Assembly: GCA_934216625.1 (NCBI GenBank)
Contig: CAKQCC010000004.1
Span: forward strand, 1-36,942
Length of the DNA stretch: 36,942 bases
Origin: an uncultured Lactobacillaceae bacterium
GTDB lineage: Bacteria > Bacillota > Bacilli > Lactobacillales > Lactobacillaceae
Direction: 5' to 3'
Shown here piece after piece: positions 28,421 through 36,942 of the stretch. Positions within the stretch are counted from its first letter, which is position 1. The number at the start of each line of letters is the position of its first letter. A model generated the notes under the pieces. It was not told the DNA's origin and did not search any database. It saw nothing but the letters and a program-made list of their open reading frames with translations. Made by a program: the position numbers and the translations under genes.

Positions 28421-29539
28421 TTGAAAAAATTTACGATTTTTTTAGCGATTGCCTCGAGTGCGCTCTTCTTGGCAGGTTGCGGAAATCTTGGTGGCCTGTC
28501 ATCGAGCGGTCCGAATTCCAATCATAATCGAACCCAATTAACCGGACACGTTAGTAACGATAATTATCAAAGCGTAATTAAAAACGGTCACTATTTAACC
28601 AGTAAGTCGCGTGGGGTTGATATTCAGCAGGATGCTAATCAGCTCAACTTAAAGAGTTTCGAAAGTGGTTTGCTTGACCTCTCTAAAAAGCAGTTTCCGA
28701 CTAATAAGTACGTCTTTCAAGAAGGCCAGCACCTTTCGACTAAAACGACTGAACACTGGTTGGAGCGGAAAAGCCAGGATTCAACTGGTCTAAATCCGGC
28801 TGGCAAAGCGACCAAGCACCCGATTTATTTGCAACAGCTTGATGAACAGGATTTCTTGACCCAACACGGTCGTCACTTAAAGTTGAGCGGGATGACGGTT
28901 GGCCTAGGAATCAATTCGGTTTATTATTATAAAAAGAAAAAGTATGGACCGACGTATAAACGGTCCATCAGTAATTCAACGGTAAAAACAAAGGGACGTC
29001 AGATTGCGGCTAAGGTGCTCAAACGGTTACGTCAGAAAGCTGGCTTAAAGCATATTCCAATCGTAATTGGCTTGTATCGGCAAGCTTCCGACGATAGCCT
29101 AGTTGGCGGTAATTTCTTTGATTATTCGGTCAATAAAGGCTCTCAGATTAGTAGTTGGAAGCCAATTGACGAACATAATTACGTGTTCCCGTCAAAGACG
29201 GCTGGCAAAGGTAATTCAGCTCGTAGCAATGATTCTAATGATTTTAGTAATTTCAAATCACAAATTCAGAATTTCTTCCCGAATTTGAGCGGAGTGACTG
29301 CTCAGGCCCATTACATTGACGGGTCATTAAGTGGGATGCACGTTCAGATTACAACCCAATTTTATAGTCAAACCGAAATTATCGCCTTTACTCAATACTT
29401 GCAGAACGCCGCTAAAAAATATTTGCCGAACGGGGTTCCAATTGACATTACAGTGAAATCAACCGAAGGGGTTCAAAGCTTTTTAGCTCGTAAGAGTGGT
29501 AGTAAGAGTTTTTCGGCCCACGTTTTTAATAGCTATTAA
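28421..29539 (+). CDS. camS: CamS family lipoprotein (sex-pheromone precursor family), TTG start
   Basis: Surface lipoprotein of unknown exact function; in enterococci and staphylococci the signal peptide of family members is processed to a pheromone peptide. It has 372 residues from TTG 28421. A signal peptide MKKFTIFLAIASSALFLAGC ends in the lipobox LAGC, with the lipidated Cys at position 20. The mature protein begins with a Ser/Asn-rich linker, then the conserved CamS domain. The binding site is GGGGG about ten bases upstream. It sits directly after pcrA and 20 bases before gatC. Confidence 0.92.
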   Translation: MKKFTIFLAIASSALFLAGCGNLGGLSSSGPNSNHNRTQLTGHVSNDNYQSVIKNGHYLTSKSRGVDIQQDANQLNLKSFESGLLDLSKKQFPTNKYVFQEGQHLSTKTTEHWLERKSQDSTGLNPAGKATKHPIYLQQLDEQDFLTQHGRHLKLSGMTVGLGINSVYYYKKKKYGPTYKRSISNSTVKTKGRQIAAKVLKRLRQKAGLKHIPIVIGLYRQASDDSLVGGNFFDYSVNKGSQISSWKPIDEHNYVFPSKTAGKGNSARSNDSNDFSNFKSQIQNFFPNLSGVTAQAHYIDGSLSGMHVQITTQFYSQTEIIAFTQYLQNAAKKYLPNGVPIDITVKSTEGVQSFLARKSGSKSFSAHVFNSY

Positions 29540-29559
29540 ATTTTGAAAGAGGGAAAATT

Positions 29560-29871
29560 ATGACTCAAAAAATTAACGACCAAGAAGTTCAACACGTTGC
29601 TCATCTTGCTAAACTTAATTTTAGTCAGGATCAGTTACCGTATTTTACTAAACAGATTACCCGAATTATGAAAATGTTTAAGTCATTGGATCAGGTTGAC
29701 ACTTCAAACGTTAAGCCGACCTATAGCGTTACGGATCAAATTGACGTGACCCGGCCTGACCATCCAGAAAATTGGGGTGAACGGAACGCTCTTTTGCAGA
29801 ACGCCCCAGACATCATGGATGGTATGATTAGGGTACCGGTCATCGTTAAGCAACAAAAGAATGAACGATAA
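29560..29871 (+). CDS. gatC: Asp/Glu-tRNA amidotransferase subunit C
   Basis: Small belt-like subunit that stabilises GatA and joins it to GatB. It has 103 residues: VQHVAHLAKLNFSQDQLPYF and VDTSNVKPTYSVTDQIDVTR, with the ending GMIRVPVIV. AGAGGG precedes the ATG. First gene of gatCAB. Confidence 0.97.
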   Translation: MTQKINDQEVQHVAHLAKLNFSQDQLPYFTKQITRIMKMFKSLDQVDTSNVKPTYSVTDQIDVTRPDHPENWGERNALLQNAPDIMDGMIRVPVIVKQQKNER

Positions 29872-29898
29872 AAGATAAATGGGAAGTGAAGATTTCGA

Positions 29899-31365
29899 AT
29901 GAGCTTTTTGAACCAAAGTTTAACTAGTGTTCATCGTCAACTAGTTAATGGTGACGTTTCGGCAACTGAATTGGCTAAACAAGCACTAGCTAACGTTAAG
30001 CGAACTGAACCGGCACTGAAAGCCTTTATTACGGTTAACGAAAAATCAGCGATTCAGCGCGCTAAACAGATTGATCAAGCGGGAATTAATCCAAATCAAT
30101 TACTGAGCGGGATTCCTTTAGCAATTAAAGACATGATTTTAACTAAGGGAATTAGAACCACTGCGGCTTCAAAGATTTTGGCTAATTTTAACCCAATTTT
30201 TGACGCAACGGTAATTAAAAAACTTAAGCAAGCTGGTGGCGTTGACGTTGGAAAGACTAATTTGGATGAATTTGCGATGGGCAGTTCAACCGAAAATTCA
30301 GCCTTTCAAGTTACCAAGAACGCTTGGAACCAGAAGAAAGTTCCCGGCGGTTCCTCTGGTGGATCTGCGGTTGCCGTTGCTAGTGGCGACGTTTTGGCGG
30401 CTCTCGGAACTGATACCGGTGGGTCGATTCGTCAACCAGCCGCCTTTAACGGAATCGTTGGCATGAAACCAACTTACGGCCGGGTTTCTCGCTGGGGAAT
30501 CATTGCTTTTTCTTCAAGTATGGATCAAGTTGGCCCAATGACCCGAAACGTTTACGATAACGCGGCGTTATTGAACGTAATTGCTGGTCATGACGCTCAC
30601 GACTTAACCAGTTCTAATCGACCGGTTCCCGATTTTACTGAACAGATTAAGAACGGGGTCAAAGGTTTAAAGATTGCGGTCCCGAAAGAATACATGGATC
30701 ATGGAATTGACCCGGCCGTCAAAAATGCTGTTAAGAACGCAATCAAAGTTTACGAAAAATTAGGCGCGACGGTTGATGAAGTGTCACTTCCGCACACTAA
30801 GTACGGGGTCGCAGCTTACTATATTTTAGCTTCCAGTGAAGCTTCATCGAATTTGCAGCGTTACGATGGGATTCGTTACGGCTACCGAGCTCATGACGCC
30901 AAGAATTTGCAGGATCTGTATATCAAGAGTCGTTCACGTGGCTTTGGTGACGAAGTTAAGCGTCGGATTATGTTAGGGACGTTCTGCCTGTCGGCTGGCT
31001 ACGTCGATGCTTACTTTAAAAAAGCGGCTAAAGTTCGAACTTTGATTATTGATGATTTCAAGAAAGTCTTTAAGGACTATGACGTCATTTTGGCACCAAC
31101 AACGACCACTCCGGCTTTTGACATCGGCTCTAAGGTTACTAACCCACTTTCGATGTACATGAATGACGTTTTGACGATTCCGGTTAATTTAGCTGGCTTA
31201 CCGAGCATGTCGGTTCCGGACGGCTTCAGTCATGATTTACCGGTTGGGATGCAATTGATTGGTAAGCCGTTTGATGAAGCCACAATTTATCGGACTGGTT
31301 ATGCTTTTGAACAAGCAACTGATTTTCATAAGCAAGCTCCGCAGATAGGGGGAAACCAGAAATGA
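29899..31365 (+). CDS. gatA: Asp/Glu-tRNA amidotransferase subunit A (amidase)
   Basis: Releases ammonia from glutamine for the transamidation of misacylated Glu-tRNA(Gln) (and Asp-tRNA(Asn) where needed). It has 488 residues with the amidase triad: Lys in PLAIKDMI, Ser in [14 protein letters not shown] and the nucleophile Ser in [12 protein letters not shown]. Its stop overlaps the gatB start by four bases (ATGA). Confidence 0.98.
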   Translation: MSFLNQSLTSVHRQLVNGDVSATELAKQALANVKRTEPALKAFITVNEKSAIQRAKQIDQAGINPNQLLSGIPLAIKDMILTKGIRTTAASKILANFNPIFDATVIKKLKQAGGVDVGKTNLDEFAMGSSTENSAFQVTKNAWNQKKVPGGSSGGSAVAVASGDVLAALGTDTGGSIRQPAAFNGIVGMKPTYGRVSRWGIIAFSSSMDQVGPMTRNVYDNAALLNVIAGHDAHDLTSSNRPVPDFTEQIKNGVKGLKIAVPKEYMDHGIDPAVKNAVKNAIKVYEKLGATVDEVSLPHTKYGVAAYYILASSEASSNLQRYDGIRYGYRAHDAKNLQDLYIKSRSRGFGDEVKRRIMLGTFCLSAGYVDAYFKKAAKVRTLIIDDFKKVFKDYDVILAPTTTTPAFDIGSKVTNPLSMYMNDVLTIPVNLAGLPSMSVPDGFSHDLPVGMQLIGKPFDEATIYRTGYAFEQATDFHKQAPQIGGNQK

Positions 31366-32786
31366 ATTTTAAAACAAACATTGGTTTAGAAACCCATTTT
31401 GAACTTAATACTAAGTCAAAGATTTTCAGTCCTGCTCCCGTTAAATACGGTGATGAAGTAAATGCCGATACGAACGTGATTGATTGGGCTTATCCAGGAA
31501 CCTTGCCGACCATTAATCGTCAGGTGGTTGCCGACGGAGTTAAGGCGGCAATTGCCTTGCACGCTAAGATTGATCACCATCCGCGGTTTGACCGTAAGAA
31601 TTATTTTTACCCGGATAATCCGAAAGCTTATCAGATTACTCAGTTTGACCGGCCAACCGCTCGAAACGGTTATTTGATGGTCAAAAGCGGCGGCAAGGAA
31701 TACAAGATTCGGATTCACGAAATGCACATTGAAGAAGATGCCGGTAAGAACAGTCACGGGATTCGTTATTCTTACGTTGATTTAAACCGACAAGGAACCC
31801 CGTTAATTGAAATCGTTTCTGAACCAGACATTCCTTCACCCCAGGTTGCTTATGATTACATTAAGACTTTGCGAAAGGTAATCATGTTTACCGGAATTTC
31901 GAACGCCAAGATGGAACAAGGAAACGTCCGTGCGGATACTAACGTGTCAATTCACCCGATCGGAAGTCACAAACTTGGTCCGCGTGCCGAAATGAAAAAC
32001 GTCAGTTCGTTTAATTACATTCGGATGGCCGCTAGTTACGAACGAAAACGTCAAGAACGGGTTTTAATGAGCGGTGGCAAAATTAATCCGCAAACCCGAA
32101 GATTAGACGAAGCAAACGGTAAGACCTACTTGGAACGTTATAAGCAGAGTAATGATGAGTACCGGTATTTCCCGGAACCGGATTTACCGTCACTGACGAT
32201 TTCTGATTCATGGATCAATCAGATTAAGAAGCACATGCCAGAATTGCCGGCAAGTCGTGAACATCGTTACTTACACGACTTTGGCTTAACTAAGGCCGAC
32301 GTTGCGGTTTTGACCGAAACTAAGCAGATGGCTGATTTCTTTGATTCAACCGTTAAGTTAGGTGCTAAACCGAAAATGGTCGCTAATTATTTACAAGATG
32401 ACGTTAGTTCGTATCTGAACAGTAAACAGGTTGAAATTCAAAATACGAAATTAACGCCTAGAAACGTCGCGGCTTTATTAAAGTTGATCGCTAAAAACAC
32501 CATTTCGACTAAAATTGCCAAGAAAGTCTTCAAAAAGGCGGTTGTTAAAGGTAAAGACCCGAAAGCTTACGTCAAAGCTAAAGGAATGGTTCAATTATCC
32601 GATCCTAACCAATTAAAGAGTTTGGTTAAAAAGGTAATGGCAAATAACCAGCAGTCGATTACTGATTATCAAAACGGGAAAGACCGTGCCAAAGGTTATC
32701 TAGTTGGTCAAGTGATGAAATTAACCCGTGGGAAAGCTAATCCCCAAATGGTTAATCAGCTACTTACCAAAGCACTACAAAAATAA
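31362..32786 (+). CDS. gatB: Asp/Glu-tRNA amidotransferase subunit B
   Basis: Binds the misacylated tRNA and carries out the ATP-dependent activation and amidation. It has 474 residues: [20 protein letters not shown] at the N-terminus, [46 protein letters not shown] and the C-terminal YqeY-like tail. It overlaps gatA by four bases. Complete GatCAB implies charging of tRNA-Gln by the indirect route. Confidence 0.98.
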   Translation: MNFKTNIGLETHFELNTKSKIFSPAPVKYGDEVNADTNVIDWAYPGTLPTINRQVVADGVKAAIALHAKIDHHPRFDRKNYFYPDNPKAYQITQFDRPTARNGYLMVKSGGKEYKIRIHEMHIEEDAGKNSHGIRYSYVDLNRQGTPLIEIVSEPDIPSPQVAYDYIKTLRKVIMFTGISNAKMEQGNVRADTNVSIHPIGSHKLGPRAEMKNVSSFNYIRMAASYERKRQERVLMSGGKINPQTRRLDEANGKTYLERYKQSNDEYRYFPEPDLPSLTISDSWINQIKKHMPELPASREHRYLHDFGLTKADVAVLTETKQMADFFDSTVKLGAKPKMVANYLQDDVSSYLNSKQVEIQNTKLTPRNVAALLKLIAKNTISTKIAKKVFKKAVVKGKDPKAYVKAKGMVQLSDPNQLKSLVKKVMANNQQSITDYQNGKDRAKGYLVGQVMKLTRGKANPQMVNQLLTKALQK

Positions 32787-32799
32787 AGGAGCTCCTAAA

Positions 32800-33813
32800 A
32801 TGCGGAAACGTGCCCGAGTCATTTATAATCCGACTTCAGGACGTGAAATCCTGAAATCAAAAATGATCGATATTTTGAACGTTTTTGAAAAAGCGGGATA
32901 CGAAACCAGCACGTTTGCGACGACTCCGGTTCCCGATTCAGCCAAGAACGAAGCTACTCGAGTTGCTAAAGAAGGTTTTGACTTAGTAGTGGCGGCTGGT
33001 GGTGACGGAACCATTAACGAAGTGGTTAACGGACTTGCGCCGTTGAAAAACCGTCCCCAAATGGCCATTATTCCGGCCGGGACCACCAATGATTTTGCCC
33101 GGGCGTTGCACATCCCACGTTATGATCCGGTTGCGGCTGCTAAAATAGTCTTGAAAAAAGAAAGCTTTCGGATGGACGTTGGGCAGGCTGACCAGAATTA
33201 TTTTATTAATATCGCCGGTGGTGGATTGCTAACTGAATTGACTTATGAAGTGCCTTCCGATTTAAAAACGGTTTTTGGCTACCTGGCTTATTTGGTTAAA
33301 GGAGCGGAAATGCTGCCACAAATTAAACCCATTCAAATGGATTTGAAGTATTCCGGTGGTCATTTCGTGGGAAAAGCTTCGATGTTTTTACTGGCGATGA
33401 CCAACTCGATCGGTGGCTTGGAACGGATTGTTCCTAATGCTTCGCTTAATGATGGTCAGTTTACTATGATTATCGTTAAGACGAGTAATTTGCTGCAGAT
33501 TCTACAATTACTGACCAAAGTCTTAAACGGCCGCCACGTAAATGATCCCCGCATTATTTTCAAAAAGACCAATTATTTGATTGCTAAACCGGTTGGCAAC
33601 CGAATGGAGATTAATTTGGATGGCGAATACGGCGGCAACGCGCCGATGCAATTTCGGAATTTGAAGCAACGTCTGTCGATTTTTGCGAATTTAGACGCGA
33701 TGCCTGCTCATATGGTAATTGGCAATCAATTCTTGCGCCATCCACAACCGAAACGTGAACGTGAAACTGAACAAAAATTGGTTCGAAAGATTAATCATTT
33801 ATTTAAATTTTAG
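32800..33813 (+). CDS. dagK: Diacylglycerol kinase (DgkB type)
   Basis: Phosphorylates diacylglycerol released by lipoteichoic acid synthesis, returning it to phospholipid. It has 337 residues starting at ATG 32800 (MRKRARVIYNPTSGREIL) after AAAGGAG; the open frame further upstream lies inside gatB. The catalytic fold shows AAGGDGTINEVVNGL and IPAGTTNDFARAL, the signature of the soluble DAGK catalytic family. It is placed after gatB, as in Bacillus and lactobacilli. A terminator follows. Specificity (diacylglycerol versus another lipid) is by family and position. Confidence 0.93.
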   Translation: MRKRARVIYNPTSGREILKSKMIDILNVFEKAGYETSTFATTPVPDSAKNEATRVAKEGFDLVVAAGGDGTINEVVNGLAPLKNRPQMAIIPAGTTNDFARALHIPRYDPVAAAKIVLKKESFRMDVGQADQNYFINIAGGGLLTELTYEVPSDLKTVFGYLAYLVKGAEMLPQIKPIQMDLKYSGGHFVGKASMFLLAMTNSIGGLERIVPNASLNDGQFTMIIVKTSNLLQILQLLTKVLNGRHVNDPRIIFKKTNYLIAKPVGNRMEINLDGEYGGNAPMQFRNLKQRLSIFANLDAMPAHMVIGNQFLRHPQPKRERETEQKLVRKINHLFKF

Positions 33814-33827
33814 GATTCATTGATTTC

Positions 33828-33856
33828 TTGTCACCAGTAGGGTGGCAATTTTTTTG
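33828..33856 (+). terminator. Terminator or attenuator between dagK and the RNA methyltransferase gene
   Basis: An 8-bp stem (TTGTCACC at 33828-33835 with GGTGGCAA at 33841-33848, one G-U pair) with an AGTAG loop and seven T residues. The next gene's ribosome binding site starts only about five bases after the T run, leaving no room for a promoter in between. Confidence 0.8.
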
Positions 33857-33873
33857 TCTTGAGGATGGATATC

Positions 33874-35244
33874 ATGAAAAAACAAGCACCTGTTCAGCAA
33901 GGACAGGTTATTTCAGCTAAAATTGTTGATTTGACGTATCAAGGGCTAGGAGTTGCCAAAGTTAATGATTTCCCGATTTTTATCGAGAACGCGCTTCCCG
34001 GCGAAATTATTCAAGCTCGGTTAATTAGGGTCAAACGCCGGTTTGGTTTCGGAAGGGTCTTGAAGTGGTTCAAGCAAAGTCCGGACCGGGTTCATAACGT
34101 CAATTTAACTTACTTACGGACGGGAATTGCCCCGTTGCAACATTTGAAATATTTGGCACAGCTGAAATTTAAGCAGCATCAGATTGTCGAATTATTTCAT
34201 AAAGCCCACCTAAACGTTAAGGTTCGACCCACAATTGGCATGCAGCATCCTGACCATTATCGAAACAAGGCCCAGATTCCGGTTAAATTAATTAAGGGGC
34301 AGCTTGAAACTGGTTTTTACCGTCGTCATTCTCATTATTTGATTCCCATTACCCATTTTTACATTCAGGATCCTAAGATTGATCAGACTATCGTGGTGGT
34401 TAGAAATTTACTTCGAAAATATCACGTAACTCCGTATGACGAAACTAGCCATCACGGGGTTATTCGGAACGTCATGGTTCGACGAGGCCGATTTTCCCAT
34501 CAGATTATGGTCGGGTTAGTTACCCGAACCCGTCGCTTACCGCACGCTCCGGCAATTGCTCAAGCAATTCATCACCGTTTGCCAGAAGTTAAAAGCATTT
34601 TGCAGAATTTAAACTTGCGGGATAACAACGTTCTGCTGGGTCGTAAGAATCGTTTACTTTATGGAAAGAATTATATTGAAGATCAATTAATGGGTTTAAC
34701 TTTCCGGATCTCCTTGAATTCGTTTTACCAGGTTAACCCGGTTCAGACCCAAAAATTGTATTCAATCGCGTTCCGCTTGGCAGATTTGAAGCCCAACCAG
34801 GTGGTAATTGATGCGTATTGCGGGATTGGCACGATTTCGCTGACGGCGGCTCGTCGCGTTAAACGAGTGTACGGGGTTGAAATCGTTCCGCAGGCCGTTC
34901 ATGACGCTAAAATTAACGCTAGGATTAACCACATTCATAACGTAATATTCGTGGCGAACCGAGCTGAAGATCAGTTGCCCGTTTGGCAAAAACGGGGGAT
35001 TCGTCCCGACGTGATCTTTGTTGATCCACCGCGAAAAGGATTAGCGGCTTCGCTGGTTAGAAGTGCCGCTGCCGTTAGTCCCGCTAAGGTTGTTTACATT
35101 TCTTGTAATCCAGCGACTTTGGTTCGTGACGTTCGCCGGTTTGCTCAATTTGGGTATCACGTTGCGGCCCCGGTTCAGCCAGTGGATCAGTTTCCCCAGA
35201 CGGTTCAAATCGAATCGGTAACGGTCCTTGAAAAAACAAAATAA
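33874..35244 (+). CDS. rlmCD: 23S rRNA (uracil-5)-methyltransferase, RlmCD type
   Basis: SAM-dependent enzyme that forms 5-methyluridine in 23S rRNA; Gram-positive RlmCD modifies both U747 and U1939. It has 456 residues from ATG 33874 (MKKQAPVQQGQVISAKIVDL) after GAGGATGG; an in-frame TTG at 33859 overlaps this site. The N-terminal TRAM domain is followed by YLRTGIAPLQHL, where the RlmD iron-sulfur cysteines (CxxxxxCGGC) would be: none is present. The SAM site is VVIDAYCGIGTISL, then VDPPRKGL, and the catalytic Cys is in ISCNPATLVRDV. Whether it acts at one or two sites cannot be read from sequence; it is often annotated rlmD or rumA. Confidence 0.93.
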   Translation: MKKQAPVQQGQVISAKIVDLTYQGLGVAKVNDFPIFIENALPGEIIQARLIRVKRRFGFGRVLKWFKQSPDRVHNVNLTYLRTGIAPLQHLKYLAQLKFKQHQIVELFHKAHLNVKVRPTIGMQHPDHYRNKAQIPVKLIKGQLETGFYRRHSHYLIPITHFYIQDPKIDQTIVVVRNLLRKYHVTPYDETSHHGVIRNVMVRRGRFSHQIMVGLVTRTRRLPHAPAIAQAIHHRLPEVKSILQNLNLRDNNVLLGRKNRLLYGKNYIEDQLMGLTFRISLNSFYQVNPVQTQKLYSIAFRLADLKPNQVVIDAYCGIGTISLTAARRVKRVYGVEIVPQAVHDAKINARINHIHNVIFVANRAEDQLPVWQKRGIRPDVIFVDPPRKGLAASLVRSAAAVSPAKVVYISCNPATLVRDVRRFAQFGYHVAAPVQPVDQFPQTVQIESVTVLEKTK

Positions 35245-35268
35245 AAATTTAAGTTATGTACTAAAAAA

Positions 35269-35295
35269 GCGCTCATTTCTGATGAGCGCCTTTTT
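35269..35295. terminator. Bidirectional terminator between rlmCD and gntK
   Basis: Stem GCGCTCAT (35269-35276) with ATGAGCGC (35282-35289), TTCTG loop. An A run precedes it and C plus five T residues follow; on the minus strand six T residues follow directly. It ends both convergent genes. Confidence 0.9.
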
Positions 35296-35319
35296 GATTA
35301 TTAATTTTTAAATAGGTCG

Positions 35320-36858
35320 TCATTTGTTAGCGTGCTGCTCCCGCTGAAAGTCAGCGATTGCTTTGTATTCGGTTTGCAATTTCTTACCTAAACGTAAGTA
35401 AATCGGAATCAATTTCTTGTAAACGGCAGCGTTCTTAGGGTTCGGCTGCAACGAACGGGTAGTACCGACGAAGTTTTTAACTTCATCTAAGCTCTTAATT
35501 AAGCCCAAGCTGTACATGCCTAACGTGGCGGCACCTAAAGCAGTTCCTTCGAAGCTCTTCGGGATGTTGACCTGCTGATCAAAGATGTCGGCTAACATCT
35601 GTCGCCAGAGCGGGGATCGAGCAAAACCACCGGTGGCTTGAATTTGTTTTGGTTTTCCGGTGACGTCTTCTAACGCGCGGTTAACGGCATACAAATTATA
35701 AACAATGCCTTCTAAAGCAGCCCGGATCATTTGTGGACGACCGTGCATTCGGGTCAGACCGAAGAACGAAGCGCGAGCGTTCGCGTCCCAGATGGGTGCT
35801 CGTTCACCACCTAAGAACGGGTGGAAAATTAAGCCGTCGGAACCGGCAGGAACCTTTTCGGCAATTTTAGTCAGTAAATCGTACGGATCCATTTGGAGTT
35901 CAGCCGCGACCACTTTTTCGGGAGCACAGATTTGGTCACGAACCCACCGGAAAACGATTCCACCGTTGTTAACCGGTCCGCCGATTACCCACATATTTTT
36001 AGCGAGGTAGTAACAGAAAATCCGGCCTTTCGGATCGATGTGGGGATGATTAGTGATCATACGTACGGCTCCTGAAGTTCCGATCGTAATGGCTAAGACT
36101 CCGGGATGAATGGCGTCGACACCTAGGTTAGCTAACGGACCATCGGAAGCACCCATTACGAATGGCGTTCGGGCGTCCAAACCGGTCAACCTGGCGTACT
36201 TAGTTTTCATGCCCCGTAATTGGTAGGTGGTGTCAACTAACTTCGGCAGTTGATCACGACTGACCCCGGTTAATTTGAGGGCTTTATGATCCCAATCCAT
36301 TTGGTGAAGGTTGAACATCCCGGTAGCGTTAGCAATCGAGTAATCTTCTTTTAAGGTGCCGAACAATCGGTAAATCACGTATTCTTTAAGGCCAATGAAC
36401 CAACGAGCCTGTTTGTATAAGTTCGGTCGTTCGTTTTTGAACCACAGAATCTTAGTTAACGGAGTCATCGGGTGAATCGGGGTCCCGGTTTCTGAATAAA
36501 GCTGGTGGCCTAACTGACTGTTTTTGAGTTGATCAGCGTACTTGACAGCTCGGTTGTCGGCCCAGGTCAGCGCCCTGGTTAACGGCTGATGGTCATGATC
36601 CAGTAAGATTAGGCTATGCATCGCACATGAGAATGAAGCACCCTTAATGTCATCAGGATTCGGGACTTTTGCTGTAATGGCTTTTAATCCCTTGATCATT
36701 GCGGCAAAAATTTCTTTCGGGTCTTCTTCAGCCATGTCAGGAGTGTCTTGATACAGCTTGTATCCATTATTAACGTAGCCTTTAACTTCACCTTTTAAAT
36801 TATAGAGGACCAGTTTAATGCTGGTGGTCCCGATGTCAATTCCAATTACGTACTTCAT
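35320..36858 (-). CDS. gntK: Gluconate kinase (FGGY family)
   Basis: Phosphorylates gluconate to 6-phosphogluconate, which enters the phosphoketolase or pentose-phosphate route. It has 512 residues. The N-terminal phosphate site is GIDIGTTSIKLVLYN; catalytic-region WADNRA and GASDGPLANLG, then GTSGAVR and the C-terminal FGGY-type GGFARSPLWRQMLADI are seen. The family includes xylulo- and glycerol kinases; MKYVIGIDIGTTSIK together with ADNRAVKYADQLK favours gluconate. The start ATG is 36858, with AAAGGA seven bases upstream inside a 14-base palindrome. A promoter with a cre site precedes it. gntP and gnd are not in the window. Confidence 0.88.
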   Translation of the reverse strand: MKYVIGIDIGTTSIKLVLYNLKGEVKGYVNNGYKLYQDTPDMAEEDPKEIFAAMIKGLKAITAKVPNPDDIKGASFSCAMHSLILLDHDHQPLTRALTWADNRAVKYADQLKNSQLGHQLYSETGTPIHPMTPLTKILWFKNERPNLYKQARWFIGLKEYVIYRLFGTLKEDYSIANATGMFNLHQMDWDHKALKLTGVSRDQLPKLVDTTYQLRGMKTKYARLTGLDARTPFVMGASDGPLANLGVDAIHPGVLAITIGTSGAVRMITNHPHIDPKGRIFCYYLAKNMWVIGGPVNNGGIVFRWVRDQICAPEKVVAAELQMDPYDLLTKIAEKVPAGSDGLIFHPFLGGERAPIWDANARASFFGLTRMHGRPQMIRAALEGIVYNLYAVNRALEDVTGKPKQIQATGGFARSPLWRQMLADIFDQQVNIPKSFEGTALGAATLGMYSLGLIKSLDEVKNFVGTTRSLQPNPKNAAVYKKLIPIYLRLGKKLQTEYKAIADFQREQHANK

Positions 36859-36872
36859 GAAAGGATCCTTTC
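36859..36872. promoter_or_regulatory. Palindrome covering the gntK ribosome binding site
   Basis: GAAAGGATCCTTTC is a perfect 14-base palindrome touching the gntK ATG. It contains the Shine-Dalgarno AAAGGA. As RNA it could form only a short stem (about five pairs with a tight loop), so its effect on translation may be small. Confidence 0.4.
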
Positions 36873-36905
36873 TGATCGCTTAATTAACGACTTCTCGATA
36901 ACCTA

Positions 36906-36935
36906 ATTATAGATGAAACCGCTTTAAGTATGCAA
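36906..36935 (-). promoter_or_regulatory. Promoter of gntK
   Basis: On the minus strand TTGCAT (36935-36930), 18 bases, then a perfect TATAAT (36911-36906). Transcription should start near 36899, giving a leader of about 40 nt before the ATG. Confidence 0.75.
36914..36927. promoter_or_regulatory. Catabolite-responsive element (cre, CcpA site) in the gntK promoter
   Basis: TGAAACCGCTTTAA on the plus strand matches the cre consensus TGWAANCGNTNWCA at all but one position (A for C at position 13). It fills the spacer between the -35 and -10 boxes, a position that usually gives repression by CcpA when glucose is present. Confidence 0.65.
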
Positions 36936-36942
36936 GCAAACT

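Noticed and set aside
29103..29288. Second open frame inside camS
   Set aside because: It is fully inside a lipoprotein gene with a clear signal peptide and has no binding site.
31416..31757. 113-codon frame antisense to gatB (and similar antisense frames in rpoC, fusA, rplV, gntK)
   Set aside because: They mirror the codon pattern of conserved genes on the opposite strand and have no recognisable motifs.
32728..32799. Longer dagK frame overlapping gatB
   Set aside because: No ribosome binding site; AAAGGAG sits just before ATG 32800, and the extra residues do not look like the kinase family.
1..36942. Mobile elements, CRISPR arrays, tRNA/rRNA genes, phage or defence genes
   Set aside because: Looked for and not seen: no transposase-like frame, no direct-repeat array, no cloverleaf or rRNA sequence, and gene order is conserved core throughout.

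Overview
The window comes from a low-GC Gram-positive chromosome and fits Lactobacillaceae. The reasons are the gene order (rpoC, comC-like peptidase, str, S10, spc and alpha clusters, ecfA1-ecfA2-ecfT, truA, rplM-rpsI, then pcrA, camS, gatCAB, diacylglycerol kinase and a 23S rRNA uridine methyltransferase), the zinc-type S14, the cysteine-less RlmCD-type methyltransferase and a gluconate kinase. I cannot name the genus. Strong AGGAGG ribosome binding sites and about ten TTG starts are typical of the window.

Layout. Bases 1-2994 hold the C-terminal five-sixths of rpoC, which enters from the left and ends at a hairpin terminator. A convergent prepilin peptidase gene follows. At 3767 a near-consensus promoter starts the str operon (rpsL, rpsG, fusA), closed by a terminator at 7050. 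A second promoter near 7095 and a structured leader of about 165 nt begin the S10-spc-alpha supercluster, 7294-21250. It holds 26 ribosomal protein genes (including a 39-codon rpmJ) plus secY, adk, infA and rpoA, with an internal promoter before infA. Directly after rplQ lies a folded RNA at 21260-21367 that matches the position and shape expected of the L17 downstream element. Next come the energizing module of ECF vitamin/metal transporters, truA, and rplM-rpsI behind a leader that can hide its own ribosome binding site.

From 25694 the window turns to a small convergent gene (DUF2187-like), the helicase pcrA, the lipoprotein camS, gatC-gatA-gatB, a lipid kinase gene and the RNA methyltransferase gene. 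ligA, which normally sits between pcrA and camS, is missing from this place. The right end is a convergent gluconate kinase gene with its promoter and a good CcpA (cre) site in the promoter spacer.

Nearly everything is core machinery for transcription, translation, export and tRNA-Gln charging. I see no mobile element, CRISPR array, tRNA, rRNA, phage gene or defence system, and no convincing undescribed multi-gene system. The features worth a second look are regulatory: folded leaders (S10, infA, rpoA, rplM), the RNA after rplQ, a terminator placed almost on top of the methyltransferase ribosome binding site, and the relocated or lost ligA. No stretch longer than 300 bases lacks a gene; the longest gap is the 265-base fusA-rpsJ interval with the S10 promoter and leader.
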